Source: Tenacibaculum sp. SZ-18 | GTDB taxonomy: Bacteria > Bacteroidota > Bacteroidia > Flavobacteriales > Flavobacteriaceae | Direction: 5' to 3' | Length of the DNA stretch: 64,000 bases | Assembly (NCBI RefSeq): GCF_002813915.1 | Contig: NZ_CP019335.1 | Coordinates: 914,388 to 978,387 of the forward strand | Shown: positions 17,210 to 25,170 of the stretch, piece by piece | Numbering within the stretch: position 1 is the first letter of the stretch | Layout: each line of letters starts with the position of its first letter | The notes under the pieces: model-generated | What the model was told of the DNA's origin: nothing | Seen by the model: the letters and a program-made list of their open reading frames with translations, nothing else | The model's database searches: none | Program-made: the position numbers and the translations under genes

Positions 17210-20200
17210 ATGAAAATAAACTACCGAGTAATTGGTGTTGGAACTTCCGCTGGCGGATTAGAGGTTTTAAAAGCCTTTCTTGAAAATGTACCAGATAGCT
17301 TTAATCATGCGTTTGTCATTATTCAGCATTTGGCTCCAAACCATAAAAGTCGTATGGTGGAATTACTATCTAGAAATTCTAGATTACCGGTGGTTCAAGC
17401 TGAATTAGGCATGAAAGTTCAACCCGGGCATGTATATTTTATCCCACCTAATAAGAACCTGACCATTAAAAAAAATGCGTTGATTCTTGAAAAAAGACCA
17501 ACAGTAAAAGCGTTGAATTTACCAATTGATATTTTCTTTAGGTCATTAGCACTTGAGTTTAAAGAAAAGTCAATAGGTGTTATATTATCTGGGACAGGTT
17601 CAGATGGAACAAGGGGTATTAGAAAAATAAAAGAGTTAGGTGGATTAGTTTTGGCTCAAGACCCTATAGAAGCCGAGTTTAATGGTATGTCTAATAGTGC
17701 AATTGGGTCTGGCTTTGTTGATTCAGTATTGCCTGTAGCTGAAATTCCTGAGGAAATAAATTCTTTTATAAATCATGCTGCGTATATAGAAAAAGATAAG
17801 AATGAAGACTTATTGGTTCAGGAAGATGTCTTAAAGAAAATAGTTCGATTCGTTAATCAAATTACAGGTATTGATTTCTCTAATTATAAATCTCCAACCT
17901 TAAATCGAAGAATTTTCAGAAGAATGAGTATCACTAAAACAAAGACAATTAGGGATTACTTAAACTATCTTTATGAGAATGAATATGAAGCCGAAATATT
18001 GCACAAGGAATTTTTAATAGGCGTTACAAGGTTTTTTAGAGATGCAGATGCTTTTTCTATTATTGAAAAGGAGATTATTCCTAAAATATTTGAATCAAAA
18101 GATAAAAATAGTACAATTAAAGTTTGGAGCGTTGGTTGTGCTTCAGGTGAAGAAGCTTTTTCCATTGCGATTTTATTGAATGAATATTTAGAGAAAAATA
18201 ATATTGATCAGGAGATTAAAATTTTTGCAACTGATTTAGACTCGGATTCTATCAATAAAGCACATAAAGGTGTTTTTGCGCAGAGTATTGAAGGAGATAT
18301 AAAACAAGAATATCTAGATAAGTACTTCCAAAAAGAAGGTAGCTTATATGTTATCAAATCAAAAATTAGGAAAAATATAATTTTCTCACAGCATAACACT
18401 GCATATGATGCCCCATTTAATAATATGGATTTGATTGTCTGCAGAAATTTACTTATTTATTTACAATCACATTTACAACAAAAGTTACTCTCTAATCTTC
18501 ATTATGCAACTGGGTTAAATAAGTTCTTGTTTTTAGGTCCAAGTGAAACTTTAGGAGATCTCTCTAGTTCATTTAAAGTTCTTTCCAGGAAATGGAGGAT
18601 TTATCAAAATATTAAAACTTTTAAGGGAGCTCGTTTTGCGAGAAGAGTTACGAGAAGTGATGATGTTGATACAAAGAAAATGTCGGCATCAATTAATGAT
18701 AAAAGAAATATTGATCAAAAGCTATCTGAAAGTTTATCCAGTCTTTTATTAGAAGAGTTTTCGGCTTCAAGTATTTGTATTGATAGCAATTATGAATTGA
18801 TAAACGCTGACGGTAATTTTAAAGAATTTATAGAACTACCAGAGAATAAAATCCGTTCGTTTAATGTGTTAAAAATGCTACCACAAGAAGTAGCTTTAGC
18901 ATTAAGTACTGCTTTAGCGAGAGTTGAACAAGATAAAGAAAAGGTTAGATACGATAATATTTCTTTCGAAAAAGGAAATAAAAAAGTGGTTGTTAGTTTA
19001 ATTGTTTCTCCCGTTAAGAAATTAGCGAGTTATCGTAAATTATATCTAGTTGTATTTAAAAAAGAAGATCCATTTTGCGATATTGCATCAATTTCCACTA
19101 CTACAAAACCAAATATTGATTATAATATTATCGCTTCTTTAGAGGAAGAACTTAGAGATACAAAGGCAAATCTTCGGTCAAAAGTTAATGAAATTGAAGT
19201 TTCATACGAAGAGTTACAATCAACAAATGAAGAGTTGTTAGCTTCAAATGAGGAAATGCAAACTACAAACGAAGAGTTGCAAAGTGTGAATGAAGAATTA
19301 CATACCGTTAATGCCGAACATCAAGAAAAAATATTAGAATTAGTTCAGTTGAATGAAGATTTGGAAAATCTGCTACTTTCAGTTGATATTGGTGTATTGT
19401 TTTTGGACGAAAATCTAATTATAAGAAGGTTTTCGCCTTCGCTAAGAAAATTTATAAATATTACGGACTTTGATATAGGGAGATCAATTGTTAATTTTAA
19501 ATCAAATTTAAAAGAAGAACATCAACAGACTTTAATAGATAATATTTCAAGTGTAATTAGTACAGGCGATATTTATGAAGAGGAAGTTCAACTAATTAAT
19601 GATTCTTGGTATTTAAAAAGAATCAATCCTTTTATTAGTGATCACAATAAAATCAAAGGAGTTGTAATTTCTTTTGTAGATATCAACAAACAAAAAATTA
19701 CAGAACTTCAATTATTAGATAAAGGAAAATTCTTAACTGAGTTAACGAATTTAATGCCAGGTCTAATATATGTATACAATCATGAAACGAATCAAAATGA
19801 TTATGCAAATAGAGATATTGCATCTGTCTTAGGATATTCTAAAGAAGAAGTACAAGAATTTGGAAAGGATTTATTATCAAAAATTGTTCATCCGAATGAT
19901 CTTTCTAAGGTGTATGAAAATCTAGCTAAAATTCAAAATTCTGACGATCATATTACTCATGATATTGAATACAGGGTTTTGCATAAAGATGGAAAATATC
20001 GATGGTTGCTTTCCAAAGAAACAGTGTTTGATAGATTACCATCTGGCAATATGAGGGTTATTGGAGTTGCTAGTGATATTACCCATGTCAAGAATACGGA
20101 AAAAGAATTGTTGGAAAAATCTAATTTCTTGTCAAAAATAGTTGAAGTTTTACCAGGAATTACACATATTTATAATCAATTGACAGAAGAAAATGAATAT

Positions 20201-21697
20201 ATAAATAAAAAATTGCATAAGGTATTAGGTTATGATAAAGAAGATATTAAAAATCTAAAGTCTAGTTTAATTTATGAGATTATACATCCCGATGATTTTG
20301 AGAGAATGTTAGAACACCATGAAGCTATTTCTAATTCAAAAGATAATGAGGTTCTTGATTTTGAATACAGAATTAGACATAAAGACGGAGATTATCGTTG
20401 GTTTTTATCAAAAGAGATTATTTTTGAAAGAATACAGGGTACAAAAAAAGTAAAGTATCTCGGTATAGCTACGGATATTTCAAAAATAAAAGCAGCAGAG
20501 GAAAAGCTGAAAGAATCCAACTTAATGTATAATATTATACTGGAAACAACTTTGGCGGGTTATTGGGATTGGCATACGAAAGACGATCATATTTACTATA
20601 GTCCATCTTTCAAATCAATGTTTGGTTTTGAAAATAACGAAGTAGAAAATACACCTGACTGGTGGCAAAAACAAATACATCCTGAAGATTTAAGTAAGAC
20701 ATTCCAAGTTATAGAGGAACATGTAAAGAATAAAAATGAAGGGCTTTTTTCTAGCGAGGCTCGTTATTATCATAAGAACGGATCAATAGTTTGGGTATAT
20801 TGTAAAGGTAAAGTCATTGAGTGGGATGAAAATAAAGAACCTCTTAGGATAATTGGGAGTCATGTTGATATTACTCATATTAAGGAAGCTGAGTTAAAGT
20901 TGTATGAAAATAATGTTATGTATAATAGTATAATTGAAGCTACTTTAGCTGGTTATTGGGATTGGTATATTCAAGAAGACATAGCTTATTATAGTCCGTC
21001 TTTTAAAGCTATGTTTGGTTTTGAAGATCATGAAGTGCCTAATGACTTTGGATGGTGGCAAAATCAAATTCATCCCGATGATTTACAAGGTGTACTTGAT
21101 AATGCACAAGCACATATGGAATCAAAAGGTAAAGTACCGTTATTTAACGAAGTTCGTTATTTCCATAAGAATGGTTCTATAGTTTGGGTTCGATGTAAAG
21201 GAAAAGTTATGGAATGGGGGGACAATGGAAAACCAATTCGACTAGTTGGAAGTCACGTTGACATTACCAAAATTAAAGAAGTGGAGGAAAAACTTTCCAA
21301 AACAAATAAAATGTATAGCAGCATCATTGATAGTAGCTTTGTTGGCTATTGGGATTGGCATGTTAATGATAACTATGAGTATTACAGTCCATCTTTTTTA
21401 TCAATGTTTGGATTTTCAGACGAAGAAGTGGCGAACTCACCGAATTGGTGGAAACAACAAATGCATCCTGAAGACATTCCTGGAGTACTTGAATTATTTG
21501 ATCAGCATGTAAAGTCAAAAGGAAAAGTGCCTTACACAAAAGAAGTAAGGTACTATCATAAAAATGGAAGGTTAATTTGGATATATTTCAAAGGGAATGT
21601 AATTGAATGGGGCAAAGATGGCGAGCCACTTAGAGCAGTTGGAAGTCATATAGATATCACTAGATTTAAAAATGGAGAAGTAAAGTACTTTACTTGA
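17210..21697 (+). CDS. CheB-CheR-multi-PAS fusion without histidine kinase
   Basis: A 1495-aa protein. CheB methylesterase (about 1-185): GVGTSAGG with catalytic Ser, IIQHLAPNH and SGTGSDGTRG. CheR methyltransferase (about 205-470): RRIFRRMS, KVWSVGCASGEEAFSIA (SAM site) and CRNLLIYL. A Glu/Asn-rich coiled coil (about 640-720) with repeated TNEELQS-type units follows, then six PAS segments; the last three (about 1095-1226, 1227-1358, 1359-1490) are close tandem copies sharing GYWDW and YYSPSF. The usual C-terminal kinase is absent: the frame stops a few residues after the last PAS and overlaps the 3' end of the convergent AraC gene by 8 bp. The start at 17210 gives MKINYRVIGVGTSAGGLEVL. Related CheBR-PAS-kinase hybrids are known; output of this one is unclear. 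Confidence 0.92.
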   Translation: MKINYRVIGVGTSAGGLEVLKAFLENVPDSFNHAFVIIQHLAPNHKSRMVELLSRNSRLPVVQAELGMKVQPGHVYFIPPNKNLTIKKNALILEKRPTVKALNLPIDIFFRSLALEFKEKSIGVILSGTGSDGTRGIRKIKELGGLVLAQDPIEAEFNGMSNSAIGSGFVDSVLPVAEIPEEINSFINHAAYIEKDKNEDLLVQEDVLKKIVRFVNQITGIDFSNYKSPTLNRRIFRRMSITKTKTIRDYLNYLYENEYEAEILHKEFLIGVTRFFRDADAFSIIEKEIIPKIFESKDKNSTIKVWSVGCASGEEAFSIAILLNEYLEKNNIDQEIKIFATDLDSDSINKAHKGVFAQSIEGDIKQEYLDKYFQKEGSLYVIKSKIRKNIIFSQHNTAYDAPFNNMDLIVCRNLLIYLQSHLQQKLLSNLHYATGLNKFLFLGPSETLGDLSSSFKVLSRKWRIYQNIKTFKGARFARRVTRSDDVDTKKMSASINDKRNIDQKLSESLSSLLLEEFSASSICIDSNYELINADGNFKEFIELPENKIRSFNVLKMLPQEVALALSTALARVEQDKEKVRYDNISFEKGNKKVVVSLIVSPVKKLASYRKLYLVVFKKEDPFCDIASISTTTKPNIDYNIIASLEEELRDTKANLRSKVNEIEVSYEELQSTNEELLASNEEMQTTNEELQSVNEELHTVNAEHQEKILELVQLNEDLENLLLSVDIGVLFLDENLIIRRFSPSLRKFINITDFDIGRSIVNFKSNLKEEHQQTLIDNISSVISTGDIYEEEVQLINDSWYLKRINPFISDHNKIKGVVISFVDINKQKITELQLLDKGKFLTELTNLMPGLIYVYNHETNQNDYANRDIASVLGYSKEEVQEFGKDLLSKIVHPNDLSKVYENLAKIQNSDDHITHDIEYRVLHKDGKYRWLLSKETVFDRLPSGNMRVIGVASDITHVKNTEKELLEKSNFLSKIVEVLPGITHIYNQLTEENEYINKKLHKVLGYDKEDIKNLKSSLIYEIIHPDDFERMLEHHEAISNSKDNEVLDFEYRIRHKDGDYRWFLSKEIIFERIQGTKKVKYLGIATDISKIKAAEEKLKESNLMYNIILETTLAGYWDWHTKDDHIYYSPSFKSMFGFENNEVENTPDWWQKQIHPEDLSKTFQVIEEHVKNKNEGLFSSEARYYHKNGSIVWVYCKGKVIEWDENKEPLRIIGSHVDITHIKEAELKLYENNVMYNSIIEATLAGYWDWYIQEDIAYYSPSFKAMFGFEDHEVPNDFGWWQNQIHPDDLQGVLDNAQAHMESKGKVPLFNEVRYFHKNGSIVWVRCKGKVMEWGDNGKPIRLVGSHVDITKIKEVEEKLSKTNKMYSSIIDSSFVGYWDWHVNDNYEYYSPSFLSMFGFSDEEVANSPNWWKQQMHPEDIPGVLELFDQHVKSKGKVPYTKEVRYYHKNGRLIWIYFKGNVIEWGKDGEPLRAVGSHIDITRFKNGEVKYFT

Positions 21698-22598
21698 ATA
21701 ACTGTCTAAATTCTAATGGTGACATACCTGTATTTAATTTAAAGCTACGTTCAAAGTAACTTAAAATTTTAAATCCTAAATCTTGTGAGATAGTTTCAAT
21801 TGGAGATTCCGTTTTTACTAAAAGAGTTTTTGCTTTTTCAATCACGAATTCAATCACATAATTTTTAGTGTTTTTCTTTGTCTCTTTAAGTAGTAAATCG
21901 TTTAAGTAGTTTGAAGATAAATTAACATTCTCGGCAATAAATGAATTCTTAGGTAAACCGAAGGTTTTTAATAACCCTTCTTTGTAATAGTCATTTAAAA
22001 TAAAGTTAACATTGTGTATTATTTCAGTATTAAAAACTGATCTTGTGGTAAACTGACGCTCATAAAATCGAGAGCATAAATTAAATAAGAGTACTAAAGT
22101 AGAAATAATAACACCATGACTATGTATATCTATTCTTTGATCGATTTCTTTTACAATCAGTCCAACACAATTTTCAATAAGTCTTTGTTCATCTGCCGAC
22201 AAATGTAGTGCTTCAGAGTATTTGTAAAAGAAAAAGTTGAAGTCATCGATTTTATCATAAAGAACAGTATTTCTAATAAAATCTAAGCTAAAGACTAAAA
22301 ACCACCCTTCTGATGCTTTTGTACAATTTTGGTCAAGTTTTCCCGATTTATTTGGTTGTCTAAATGTAATAACACTTTCTGTGAAGTCATAGGGTTTCCT
22401 GTCAAACATTTCACCACAACTCCCATCTCTTAGGGTAATAACAAATAAGTCTACCTCCAGTCTCATTTTAAGACCCTTAACACCATTTTTAAATTCATCT
22501 AAACCGACAAAGCTTATTGAAGGATGCTTTGGTTTGGATAAATTAAAGATATGATGAAAATCAGATATTGTTTTAATTTTTGAGGTACTATGCCTCAT
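21690..22598 (-). CDS. AraC-family transcriptional regulator
   Basis: A 302-aa protein with an N-terminal cupin-like sensor half and a C-terminal AraC double helix-turn-helix (about 205-302). The latter includes NSFIAENVNLSSNYLNDLLL and the signature-like ETISQDLGFKILSYFERSFKLNTGMSPLEFR. It is a paralogue of the next gene (same length, same motif order, clear similarity in DNA-binding and sensor halves). Its last codons overlap the end of the CheBR-PAS gene. Such AraC proteins usually respond to a small molecule bound by the N-terminal half; the ligand is unknown. Confidence 0.9.
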   Translation of the reverse strand: MRHSTSKIKTISDFHHIFNLSKPKHPSISFVGLDEFKNGVKGLKMRLEVDLFVITLRDGSCGEMFDRKPYDFTESVITFRQPNKSGKLDQNCTKASEGWFLVFSLDFIRNTVLYDKIDDFNFFFYKYSEALHLSADEQRLIENCVGLIVKEIDQRIDIHSHGVIISTLVLLFNLCSRFYERQFTTRSVFNTEIIHNVNFILNDYYKEGLLKTFGLPKNSFIAENVNLSSNYLNDLLLKETKKNTKNYVIEFVIEKAKTLLVKTESPIETISQDLGFKILSYFERSFKLNTGMSPLEFRQLFK

Positions 22599-22695
22599 AT
22601 ATAAAAGGTTAATTTGGACAAATATCGTTATAAAATTCGAAGTTTATAAACATTAATACGAAGATTACTAGCATTTTTGTAAAACTATTTAACCT

Positions 22696-23610
22696 TTAAA
22701 ATTCTTGTTTCCTATACTCTTGTGGTGTTTTGCCTGTTTTTGCCTTGAAAAGTCTACTGAAATAATGTGGATAATTAAAACCTAGTTTATGTGCTAATTC
22801 ACTGATTGAATATGCTTGCTGATTTCTCAATAAGTGTTTAGACTTTTCAACTACAAAATAGTTTATATAATCTTTGGTGTTTTTTCCAGTTTCCTTTTTT
22901 AGAAGATTACAAAGGTAGTTAGGTGAAAGTTTAACATACTTTGCAATATGCTCAACTTGTGGAATACCCTTTTCCTCAAATAATTCATTTTCGTAGTAAA
23001 ACTTCAAGAAATTATCAATTTTTGTTACGATATGATTATCGCGAGTCGTGGAAATATTGAATTGCCTTTCAAAGAAACGTTTACATAAATTTAATAAAAC
23101 TTCAAGTATTGATGTAATAACTGCTGATGAATGATTGTCAAAATTCGATTGAATTTCATTTTTAATAAAGTTTACGCAGTCGGTTATCGTTTTTTGTTCA
23201 GCTTCAGAAATCGAAATAGCTTCGTTAATTTGGTAATCAAAAAACTTATAATTATCTACTTTATCGAATAGCGGAGTAGTTTCAAGCAAATTTTTATCAA
23301 ATACTAAAATCCAACCGTTTAAAGAGTTTAATTGTGAGGTGCAAGACAAATTAACTACTTGGTTAGGTTTCGTAAATCCAATAACACCATTATCAAAGTT
23401 GAAGTTTCTTTTGTTGAAAAAGATTCCATTATGACAATCCTTTAATGTAATTGTATAAAAGTTTAAAACATATTCTTCCTGAAAAAATAGTTTTGAAAAA
23501 TCAATATTGTTTGTATCTATAACGGCAATATTACGATTATGAGGTTTTTCTAGGCTTAAAATATCGAATAGTTCAGAGACCGTAGTAATATTTGTATAAT
23601 TCATTTTCAC
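22696..23610 (-). CDS. AraC-family transcriptional regulator (paralogue)
   Basis: A 304-aa protein with the same organisation as its downstream neighbour: an N-terminal sensor half starting MKMNYTNITTVSELFDILSL, and a C-terminal AraC domain with HIAKYVKLSPNYLCNLLKKE and SISELAHKLGFNYPHYFSRL, a classical second helix-turn-helix. The two genes lie 97 bp apart on the minus strand and look like an old tandem duplication. Upstream lies a long non-coding stretch and the small-RNA-like array, also on the minus strand. Confidence 0.92.
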   Translation of the reverse strand: MKMNYTNITTVSELFDILSLEKPHNRNIAVIDTNNIDFSKLFFQEEYVLNFYTITLKDCHNGIFFNKRNFNFDNGVIGFTKPNQVVNLSCTSQLNSLNGWILVFDKNLLETTPLFDKVDNYKFFDYQINEAISISEAEQKTITDCVNFIKNEIQSNFDNHSSAVITSILEVLLNLCKRFFERQFNISTTRDNHIVTKIDNFLKFYYENELFEEKGIPQVEHIAKYVKLSPNYLCNLLKKETGKNTKDYINYFVVEKSKHLLRNQQAYSISELAHKLGFNYPHYFSRLFKAKTGKTPQEYRKQEF

Positions 23611-24029
23611 AGATTCTTTTTTTTTGGAATTTACAAAAAAGTGAAGATTAAAAAAAATAAAAAGATGTTAAAAAATTGTTTTTCAGTACTTTATTCATGT
23701 TAAATATGTGGTAGTAAACAAAATTCCTATTTGTTGAGTGATTTGAATTCGTTTGCTTTTAATTGTTGAATGAGATTTTAAAGGGCTAAAGAAAAGTTTA
23801 TTTTATGTTGGTGGTAACATAGTTGATTTGTGATGTTTTTTTAAAAAAATGTTTGTTTGATTAATTTTCATTATATTTAGTTCGAATTTATTTATCGAAA
23901 AGCACTACTAATCAGTTTGTAATTGCTTTTTTTGAAAATATGGATGTATAGGTCAATAGGGTATAACTGCAATAATTTTGAGGGAATTTCTTTTATTCTC
24001 TCTTCATCCTTCAAAAAGATAAATAAATG
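23611..24029. other. non-coding stretch upstream of the AraC gene
   Basis: About 420 bp of AT-rich DNA between the AraC start and the small-RNA-like array. Short open frames here have no codon bias or homologous look. I see no strong terminator, palindrome or repeat beyond A/T runs. It presumably holds the AraC promoter and leader. Confidence 0.5.
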
Positions 24030-24152
24030 TAGAAGACTGTTTTTCTGGGGGAAAAACAGTCTTCTTTGTTCAACAGTAATAGTAATAAAAATAATCCCTA
24101 AATTTATCAATACTTTTTTATTTGAGATCAATCGGGGGAAATCATTGTTCTC
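24030..24152 (-). ncRNA. small-RNA-like unit 1
   Basis: On the minus strand a TAAATTTG -7 box lies at 24165-24158, with TTAG exactly 20 bp upstream (24189-24186). The predicted RNA of about 120 nt carries CCCCCGATTGAT near its 5' part and ends in a hairpin with a 13-bp perfect stem (24032-24044 with 24052-24064) and a C-rich loop. Its tail after the hairpin is the poorest T-run of the family. Start and end are inferred. Confidence 0.5.
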
Positions 24153-24282
24153 TGATTCAAATTTACTAGATAGTTCACTTGTGGACTAACACTAATTTCA
24201 CAAAGGAGAAAACAAATCAAGTGCACTTTAATTATAAATGAGTTTTAATTTATTGTAAATATTTAATGATAATAATGGGAAT

Positions 24283-24414
24283 AAAAAAAAGACCGTTTTT
24301 TCTGTGGTGAAACAAAAAACAGTCTTTTCTTAATCAACATGAATAGTATTAATCTTTTTAATCTGTTTACACTTATTTATGTTTTAAATCAATCGGGGAT
24401 ATAATCGTATTTTG
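24283..24414 (-). ncRNA. small-RNA-like unit 2
   Basis: Minus strand: a CCCCGATTGAT motif (24398-24388) and a terminator hairpin pairing 24287-24301 with 24314-24328, followed by eight T residues, an excellent intrinsic terminator. The promoter boxes are degenerate (TATTTATT near 24427-24420), so this copy may be weakly expressed. It is most similar to unit 4. Confidence 0.45.
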
Positions 24415-24470
24415 AAAAAAATAAATAGTAAATTCCTTTTCAGAGACACAATATTTATAGTTTGGCAAAC

Positions 24471-24520
24471 AAAAAGACAACGTCTTAATTTTGGGTTGAT
24501 AGCATCGGGGGAATTCTATA
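24471..24520 (-). ncRNA. compact vestigial small-RNA-like unit
   Basis: Minus strand: the motif CCCCCGAT (about 24511-24504) is followed within 20 nt by a short hairpin AAGAC-GTT-GTCTT (24486-24474) and a T-run. It keeps the family motif and a shortened form of the family terminator but has no promoter of its own; the terminator of unit 3 lies directly upstream. It may be a decayed copy or a processed tail. Confidence 0.35.
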
Positions 24521-24528
24521 TGTTCATT

Positions 24529-24654
24529 AAAAAAAAGACTGTTCTTGTGAGGGAAAAAACAGTCTTTCTGTTCAACAGTAATAGTAATAATAATAATCCC
24601 TAAATTTATTAATACTCTTTTTATTCGAGAGCAATCGGGGGAATAATTGTTCTC
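24529..24654 (-). ncRNA. small-RNA-like unit 3
   Basis: Minus strand: TTAG (24691-24688), 20 bp, TAAATTTG (24667-24660), then CCCCCGATT (24641-24633). A terminator stem pairs 24534-24543 with 24558-24567 and is followed by eight T residues. Closely similar to unit 1 over the whole length, including the promoter region. Confidence 0.55.
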
Positions 24655-24794
24655 TGATTCAAATTTACTAGATAGTTAAATTGTTGACTAACACAAATTT
24701 CACAAAGAAGAATACAAATCAAGGATACATCAGTTATAAGTTAATTTTAAGTTATTGTTAACATTTATAAATCTTTAAGAAAGATGTAAACAAC

Positions 24795-24920
24795 AAAAAG
24801 ACTGTTTTTACTGGGGGAACAAAAAACAGTCTTTTCTTAATCAACATTGGTAGTATTAATCCCTTCAATTTATTAATACTCTATACATACATGAAATCAA
24901 TCGGGGGTTTAATTTCATTT
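24795..24920 (-). ncRNA. small-RNA-like unit 4
   Basis: Minus strand: TTAG (24957-24954), 20 bp, TAATTTTA (24933-24926), then CCCCCGATTGAT (24907-24896). A 14-bp terminator stem pairs 24796-24809 with 24822-24835, with a C-rich loop and five following T residues. It is the first unit of the array in the direction of transcription. Confidence 0.55.
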
Positions 24921-25170
24921 TGAGATAAAATTAAATTAATCGTTACCTTCTTACTAACACAAATTACACAAAAAAGAAAACAAAAATATGTTATGTGTTG
25001 TTTTTTAGTGTTTTAAAATGTGTTTTTATAAATTTCTATGACATAATTTGTAACTATTGAAGAATTTTAGCTTCTTACAATTACATAATTGGTTTTAATC
25101 TAAATTTCTTTTCGGGCTTACTATATTATAACAATTGGTTATTTTATATTTGAAATCCATTACCAAAACA

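Larger units (their letters stand above)
24030..24960 (-). repeat. tandem array of structured non-coding repeats
   Basis: Four long units and one compact one share, in order on the minus strand, a promoter-like pair of boxes, the motif CCCCCGAT (CCCCGAT in one) and a terminator hairpin built on GACTG...CAGTC. Units 1 and 3 (near 24032 and 24534) are closely similar over about 195 bp; units 2 and 4 (near 24287 and 24796) resemble each other more than their neighbours. The order A-B-A-B points to duplication of a unit of about 500 bp. No open frame is conserved between copies, while hairpin and motif are, as expected for RNA genes. Confidence 0.8.

Noticed and set aside
17026-17283. 85-aa frame before the CheB-CheR gene
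   Set aside because: It starts with TTG, overlaps the well-supported CheB start by 74 bp in another frame and has no recognisable content.
23892-24603. Short open frames across the repeat region as genes
   Set aside because: They run through the hairpins, are not conserved between the repeat copies, overlap each other on both strands and have no protein-like composition.
24030-24960. Repeats as a CRISPR array
   Set aside because: Units are about 195 bp with long similar bodies, irregular spacing and internal terminators; there are no short identical repeats with unique spacers and no cas genes.
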